NCBI GenBank assembly: GCA_020216745.1
Contig: JAIWNQ010000195.1
Location: forward strand, 1 to 10,000
From: Candidatus Hydrogenedens sp.
GTDB taxonomy: Bacteria; Hydrogenedentota; Hydrogenedentia; Hydrogenedentales; Hydrogenedentaceae
Direction of reading: 5' to 3'
Length of the DNA stretch: 10,000 nt
A program made the position numbers and the translations under genes. Under the pieces are notes generated by a model. It worked only from the letters and a program-made list of their open reading frames with translations. It ran no database searches and was not told the DNA's origin. This document shows, in pieces, positions 6,161 through 10,000 of the stretch. Every line of letters begins with the position of its first letter. Position 1 is the first letter of the stretch.

Positions 6161-7738
6161 ATGAGCGAAACGTTACGGGTATATTCAACCCCGAAATATG
6201 GTACGCGAAGGCATAGCCGAGGAATTTTTAAGTTTTTACTTAATCTATTTATTGTGTTGATTTTACTTGCAATTATTTTAACCCTCTGGCTATCAAGAGA
6301 TTCATATCCTGCAGAAAATTTTATTCCAAAGCAGACAAATTTCCAGATTTTCAGTCCTCGATTAATGCAAAATCGGATGCTTCTCGCAAATACGCCGTTA
6401 TGGAACTTAGTTGAACCAAATTCTCCAGCTATAAAGGTAAAGCAGTTATTATCAGACCAAGAGCAAATTCCTTTATGGGTCGTCAAACATTTAATCTATG
6501 ACTTCTTCTATTTTTCTATTAATGATCTCGATACATTTAATGATTATTTAATTATCGTTCGCTTATCCAGAGTCGGCTGTGTCCTTGAAACGTTATTTAC
6601 CTTATCCCACACAGTAGAAACAGATTGGGCAGGTGGGTTAAATTTAAAATTTTTACCTGACCAAAAACTTTATTACACACGAAAAGGACGAGTTCTATTA
6701 TTATCTCCAAACAGGCAAACAATGATTAATTCCATTACCCAAGATATCAGAACGCAATCCGAAACAATCCTTTCTGCAGAAATCTCAAAAAATCAGGAAA
6801 AACACCTCGCATGGGGGACAATAAAAATACCTTGGGAAAATATAAAATCTTTAATTCCCGAAGTAAAATTCTATATAGGATTAACAGAAACTCAGTTAGG
6901 TGTGAAAAGTGAAGCCACTATCCATCCTGACCCTGAAAAACCATGGACTTTATTATTAGCTCAATTAATTTCAAAACCTATTCGGGAACCGATAGAGGGC
7001 TCATTTTCATGTGCAATTGACACAGGAGTCCCCTTAAAGACATGGATTCGGGCTTTTGAAACAATTCCTACAACAACGGATATACTTGTTCCTCCAATAG
7101 AAAAAGAAATTTCTCTATTGGATTGGATAAAAACCTTTTCTCCTTTAGTCAATAATCAGTTCTATCTTTCGCTGGATGGCTTTTATGTAGATGAAATTAT
7201 CCCGTTTATGCCTAAATATTGTATAGTTGCAACAACACAGCCCAATATATGCGAAAGTTTTACCCAATCACTTACACGTATAAATGTGAACATATTGGGA
7301 GAAAAAAATAAAATATTGCCGACTGAGAAAGCAAATGAATTTATTTTCCCGATGTTCGGAAGTTCGCAGACAGATTTACATATTAATTGCTCAGAGAATC
7401 AACTAATCTTTTATACCAATGCGGAACTTGGAAACTTACTTACTGAGCACCTCAAATCCCAGATATCTAACCAAGAAAACAGTTCATCTTTTATCCTCCA
7501 GTTGAAACCTGAAAAACTAATAACGGAGTTTGAAAATTCTTTACTACCATTACAAGAGTCAAACATATTCAAGTTTCGTAACCCTGAGAAAATAAATAAT
7601 CTGTTCAGTAAAATCAAGATATTCAAAGAATTTAAGATTAAAATCAACCTAAATCAGGGGCAGGTTAAGGCAATAAGTATCTTAAATTTTGGTAATGAAG
7701 TTAGTCAAACAAACATGGAAAGTTCAAAACAAAAATAA
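6161..7738 (+). CDS. Uncharacterised single-anchor envelope protein, partner of the ceramidase-C45 gene
   Basis: A protein of 525 residues that I cannot assign to a family. Residues 1-21 are basic (RVYSTPKYGTRRHSR) and precede one transmembrane helix at about 22-44, so the N-terminus should be cytoplasmic and about 480 residues should lie outside the inner membrane. The outer part alternates short hydrophobic strands with polar stretches, with segments such as LYYTRKGRVLLLSPNRQ near 174-190. That style recalls DUF3352-like envelope proteins of planctomycete-type bacteria, but the likeness is architectural only. I see no catalytic motif, repeat or second membrane helix. The gene starts 8 bases after the ceramidase-C45 stop codon. 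The nearest Shine-Dalgarno-like GGAG (6137-6140) is 20 bases upstream, too far for normal use, so translation probably depends on coupling to the upstream gene. The pairing suggests a shared process at the cell envelope. Confidence 0.75.
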   Translation: MSETLRVYSTPKYGTRRHSRGIFKFLLNLFIVLILLAIILTLWLSRDSYPAENFIPKQTNFQIFSPRLMQNRMLLANTPLWNLVEPNSPAIKVKQLLSDQEQIPLWVVKHLIYDFFYFSINDLDTFNDYLIIVRLSRVGCVLETLFTLSHTVETDWAGGLNLKFLPDQKLYYTRKGRVLLLSPNRQTMINSITQDIRTQSETILSAEISKNQEKHLAWGTIKIPWENIKSLIPEVKFYIGLTETQLGVKSEATIHPDPEKPWTLLLAQLISKPIREPIEGSFSCAIDTGVPLKTWIRAFETIPTTTDILVPPIEKEISLLDWIKTFSPLVNNQFYLSLDGFYVDEIIPFMPKYCIVATTQPNICESFTQSLTRINVNILGEKNKILPTEKANEFIFPMFGSSQTDLHINCSENQLIFYTNAELGNLLTEHLKSQISNQENSSSFILQLKPEKLITEFENSLLPLQESNIFKFRNPEKINNLFSKIKIFKEFKIKINLNQGQVKAISILNFGNEVSQTNMESSKQK

Positions 7739-7744
7739 CATATA

Positions 7745-7775
7745 TTGACACAATTTAGCAAGTATAAGGTATAAT
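7745..7775 (+). promoter_or_regulatory. Promoter candidate with consensus TTGACA and TATAAT boxes
   Basis: TTGACA (7745-7750) and TATAAT (7770-7775) both match the sigma-70 consensus at all six positions, but the spacer is 19 bases, longer than the optimal 17. Transcription would start near 7782 and leave a leader of about 120 bases before the small gene at 7902. A second copy of ATATTGACA lies at 7796-7804, 54 bases downstream of the first (7742-7750), without an equally good -10 box. Confidence 0.45.
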
Positions 7776-7888
7776 TTTAATAATAGAGATATAAAATATT
7801 GACAAAAAAACTTGATTTTTAATTTTAGATATGTTAAATTATTTAAAGTCTTTATATATATCGTTAAGTATAAAATGGATTTATAGTT

Positions 7889-7894
7889 AAGGAG
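7889..7894 (+). promoter_or_regulatory. Ribosome binding site that fixes a GTG start
   Basis: AAGGAG at 7889-7894 is followed 7 bases later by GTG (7902), the start of the 120-codon frame. An ATG at 7897 is only 2 bases from the site and runs ATG-TTG-TGA, so it is a dead end that overlaps the true start. Confidence 0.7.
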
Positions 7895-7901
7895 TTATGT
7901 T

Positions 7902-8264
7902 GTGAATGATGACTGTTGTTATGGTAAAGCCTTCCTATCAGTAGGTTGTAATCGTGATTTGTTTCTCTCCAATCTTTATCAATTTATCGAGTTTTCCATC
8001 GAAGACGATATCATTAATGAAATGATACAATACCTATGCGAATTTTCACCCCATCACATTAAAGTGCTTCATAAAAATATCTTGCAAAAACGTGAGATTG
8101 AGCGACATGTTTGGATTGAGTCTGAAAAGCATGGTAGAGACATGAAATACGAAGCCACCTATGAGTGGATTATAAAGTATGCCCCCATATTTAATAATTG
8201 GTATGAACAAGAATACGGGAGTAAGTTTCGTTATTTCTCTCTTGTAGCCAGCGTTTCAAATTAA
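7902..8264 (+). CDS. Small uncharacterised cytoplasmic protein
   Basis: A protein of 120 residues, started by GTG behind a strong AAGGAG. It has no signal peptide or membrane helix. The N-terminus is unusually rich in cysteine (C5, C6, C16) with a further C46. Residues about 65-105 form an acidic and aromatic helical segment with the pattern HVWIESEKHGRD followed by EATYEWIIKYAPIFNNWYE. Similar S-E-x-x-G-R-D plus E-W-I-x-x-Y-A patterns seem familiar from uncharacterised bacterial proteins, but I cannot name a family. A consensus-like promoter lies about 125-160 bases upstream and no terminator separates it from the preceding gene. Good RBS, ordinary codon use and a complete frame support a real gene. 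I assign no function. Confidence 0.75.
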   Translation: MNDDCCYGKAFLSVGCNRDLFLSNLYQFIEFSIEDDIINEMIQYLCEFSPHHIKVLHKNILQKREIERHVWIESEKHGRDMKYEATYEWIIKYAPIFNNWYEQEYGSKFRYFSLVASVSN

Positions 8265-8377
8265 ATTACATCCTTTAATAATACACCGACCTTCGTAATA
8301 ACATGTTTCGTTAATTATGTATGCATGTTTTGTCCCTTTTGTTGTAGAATATAGGGAGGATATATAAAGGGATAGTT

Positions 8378-9322
8378 ATGACTAATTGCAACACACGAAA
8401 TACAATAATTCTCCTCGCCATATTCATATTTACATTGCACCTGTTTTTAGCGGGGGAAAACATAGTCAAAGTAAAGGTCATAGAAATTTCTGAAGGAGAC
8501 CTGTTTACTGCTCAAGGTATCGATGATTCACAAGAATTCAAGATAAGAATATACGGTATAGATAGCCCTGAACAAGGCCAAAACTATTTTGAGGAGGCAA
8601 AAAAATTTCTTTCAGACCTTATAAAAGATAAAGAAGTAAACATTGATATTTTGACACAAGATAGTATCGGCAATAAGGTTGCTCATGTTCAGACAGACGA
8701 TGCTACTAATGTTGAAGAATTGATGGTTAAGGAAGGTTATGCGTGGTGGGATGAGGAGAACGCAAAAGAAGCAATTGAACTGAAAAAACTTTGTGCAGAG
8801 GCTATTCGACAGAAAAAAGGTTTATGGGCTGATATGTCTCCATTATCTCCATGGGATTATCGTAGAGGTAAAGGGTTAGCACAGATAACCTATAAAGTGG
8901 AAAAGAAAGAAGAGAAGAAAACGGAAGAAAAAGAGGAAAAGAAGGTGCTAAAAGCCAAGGGGAATGAAGTATACAAAGGCACATTTTCTACTTCGAATGC
9001 ACCCTTTGTAGATGTTTCAAAAATCAATTTTAATGAAGTAAAAGTAGACCCAAATGAATTGTTAAGCAAGCATCTGCCTACAGTGGCAAAAGATTCGTCA
9101 GGAAATGCTATCGGCTTGGCAGTCCCAAATATTAACCAAATCCCTTATGCTAATGCTCTTGGTTTCCAAGATGGTGATATTATTTCGTCTGTGAATGGTA
9201 TTCAAATAAATGACTTCTCTCAAATTATGCCAATATATGAACAGCTTAAAGGTGTGAAGGAATTATCTGTTCAGGTAATACGGAATGGAAAGCCGATAAC
9301 ACTTAATTTCCGCCTCCCCTAA
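8378..9322 (+). CDS. Exported thermonuclease (SNase)-fold protein with C-terminal PDZ domain
   Basis: A protein of 314 residues with an uncleaved or cleaved N-terminal signal at about 8-25. Residues 28-165 are an SNase-like domain: VKVIEISEGDLFTAQG (E39, D41), RIYGIDSPEQGQ (R57, D62, E65), then LMVKEGYAWW and the family's typical end KKGLWADMSPLSPWDYRRG. R57, D41, D62 and E65 match Arg35, Asp21, Asp40 and Glu43 of staphylococcal nuclease. The Arg87 position, normally in YGR followed by a small residue, reads IGNKVAHV, so N99 replaces the catalytic arginine and activity is doubtful. A Lys/Glu-rich linker spans 174-194. Residues about 222-312 are a PDZ domain resembling that of the type II secretion protein GspC: GLAVPNINQIPYANALGFQ, DGDIISSVNGIQIND and VQVIRNGKPITLNF. 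The start ATG follows AAAGGGA by about 5 bases. Its role could be nucleic-acid binding or degradation in the periplasm, tethered through the PDZ domain. Confidence 0.87.
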   Translation: MTNCNTRNTIILLAIFIFTLHLFLAGENIVKVKVIEISEGDLFTAQGIDDSQEFKIRIYGIDSPEQGQNYFEEAKKFLSDLIKDKEVNIDILTQDSIGNKVAHVQTDDATNVEELMVKEGYAWWDEENAKEAIELKKLCAEAIRQKKGLWADMSPLSPWDYRRGKGLAQITYKVEKKEEKKTEEKEEKKVLKAKGNEVYKGTFSTSNAPFVDVSKINFNEVKVDPNELLSKHLPTVAKDSSGNAIGLAVPNINQIPYANALGFQDGDIISSVNGIQINDFSQIMPIYEQLKGVKELSVQVIRNGKPITLNFRLP

Positions 9323-9390
9323 ATTGTATCAAGGTTTACACCTGAATTTTTGCACTTATTTTTTATGAGCATCACTAAGGAATTGGGACA

Positions 9391-10000
9391 TTAATCTTTT
9401 TTGCCAAAATCATATCTAATTCCTGCGGAAAGTCTATGTTCCCAAGGTTCAATGCGTCGTTCTTGATGTTCGCTATCGTAATCATTGGATAAAGTTAGGT
9501 CGATACTTAAATTTTTAGAGACAGGTGTTACGAGAGTTGTGAGAGAGCAAAGCCGGTAATTATCAATATGTTCGAGATTAGGTTCAAACGTTAGTGAGTG
9601 AGACAATTCTGAATTAAATATCTTTCTTGTATAGTTGCTCCCAAGTTTTAAGCTGGTATAATCCTGTTTTGTCTTTTCATTATTGCCTAATGGATTTAAC
9701 ATGTTGATTGTTCCCCCAATTATATCCCCCAAACTTGTTATATCTTCTGGAGACTGAATTAATCTTTGGGAAGCCTGTGTAATTTTGTTAAGTCCATCTT
9801 GAAAATTTTGTTCCTTAACCTTATCCTTTTCATAAGGGACATAAGGAAGCCATTCTTCGTGGGTTAACATTAACGCACCTTCCAGAGCCCATGTCTGACG
9901 TGGTTGTGAAATAATTTCATATCCAGTCCCACCACCTATTTGCCCCCGCAAACCTAATTTTCTGCTTTCATCTCGTTCCGCATTTGTGTCTGTATATATA
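9391..10000 (-). CDS. DUF481-type outer-membrane beta-barrel protein, C-terminal part (5' end outside window)
   Basis: A minus-strand frame is open from the right edge to the stop at 9391-9393, giving about 202 visible residues. An in-frame TTG at 9951 is unlikely to be the start because the frame continues upstream as YTDTNAERDESRKLGLRGQ, which fits the family without a break. The sequence GGGTGYEIISQPRQTWALE followed by short alternating strands resembles DUF481 (YdiY-like, salt-induced outer membrane) proteins. A loop at roughly residues 60-110 is polar and contains helical stretches (NKITQASQRLIQSPEDI). The last strands end in RLSAGIRYDFGKKD, a typical barrel closing strand, although the aromatic is four residues from the end rather than terminal. 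Its presence implies an outer membrane. It converges on the nuclease-PDZ gene with a 68-base gap. Confidence 0.75.
   Translation of the reverse strand, partial: IYTDTNAERDESRKLGLRGQIGGGTGYEIISQPRQTWALEGALMLTHEEWLPYVPYEKDKVKEQNFQDGLNKITQASQRLIQSPEDITSLGDIIGGTINMLNPLGNNEKTKQDYTSLKLGSNYTRKIFNSELSHSLTFEPNLEHIDNYRLCSLTTLVTPVSKNLSIDLTLSNDYDSEHQERRIEPWEHRLSAGIRYDFGKKD

Noticed and set aside
6070..6486. Minus-strand open frame of 138 codons overlapping the junction of the fusion gene and the unknown gene
   Set aside because: It lies antisense to two genes with coherent protein features, has no recognisable domain and no ribosome site, and looks like a by-product of the opposite-strand codons.
9332..9350. 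Possible terminator after the nuclease-PDZ gene: AGGT-TTAC-ACCT followed by GAATTTTTG
   Set aside because: The stem has only four pairs, too weak to call a terminator.

Overview
This is an AT-rich bacterial chromosomal window with Gram-negative features: a DUF481-type outer-membrane beta-barrel, a secreted periplasmic-type FKBP isomerase and several signal-peptide or single-anchor envelope proteins. A neutral-ceramidase-fold enzyme, a crotonase, TTG/GTG starts and large uncharacterised envelope proteins together suggest an uncultured lineage such as the Hydrogenedentota or another PVC-like phylum. That placement is only an impression from protein style; no rRNA or other marker gene is present. 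I see no tRNA, rRNA, CRISPR array, insertion sequence or phage gene.

Layout. Bases 2-106 hold the tail of a plus-strand gene that resembles the C-terminus of an Hsp70-like ATPase. It is followed 46 bases later by a polytopic membrane protein of the CPBP (Abi/CAAX-protease-like) fold whose catalytic Glu-Glu motif reads Gln-Gln (153-1526). Converging on it is an exported FKBP-type prolyl isomerase (1584-2363, minus). A divergent intergenic region of about 370 bases leads to an enoyl-CoA hydratase/crotonase with both catalytic glutamates (2737-3519), followed by a rho-independent terminator at 3686-3709.

The centre of the window is a likely two-gene operon. The first gene (3771-6152) encodes an exported 793-residue protein that joins a zinc-dependent neutral/alkaline ceramidase-type domain to a C45-type Ntn-hydrolase (penicillin acyltransferase/NAAA-like) domain. 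The second (6161-7738) starts 8 bases later and encodes a 525-residue single-anchor envelope protein that I do not recognise. Both enzyme domains belong to families that cleave or form N-acyl amide bonds, so a joint role in the breakdown or remodelling of an amide-linked lipid or N-acyl compound is the best guess.

The right side holds a 120-residue protein of unknown function (7902-8264) behind a consensus-like promoter, a secreted thermonuclease-fold protein with a C-terminal PDZ domain and an apparently lost catalytic arginine (8378-9322), and the C-terminal part of a DUF481 outer-membrane protein running off the right edge on the minus strand (9391 to the end).

The observations most worth a second look are the ceramidase-C45 fusion with its unknown partner, the nuclease-PDZ fusion lacking the catalytic arginine, and the Gln-Gln CPBP protein.
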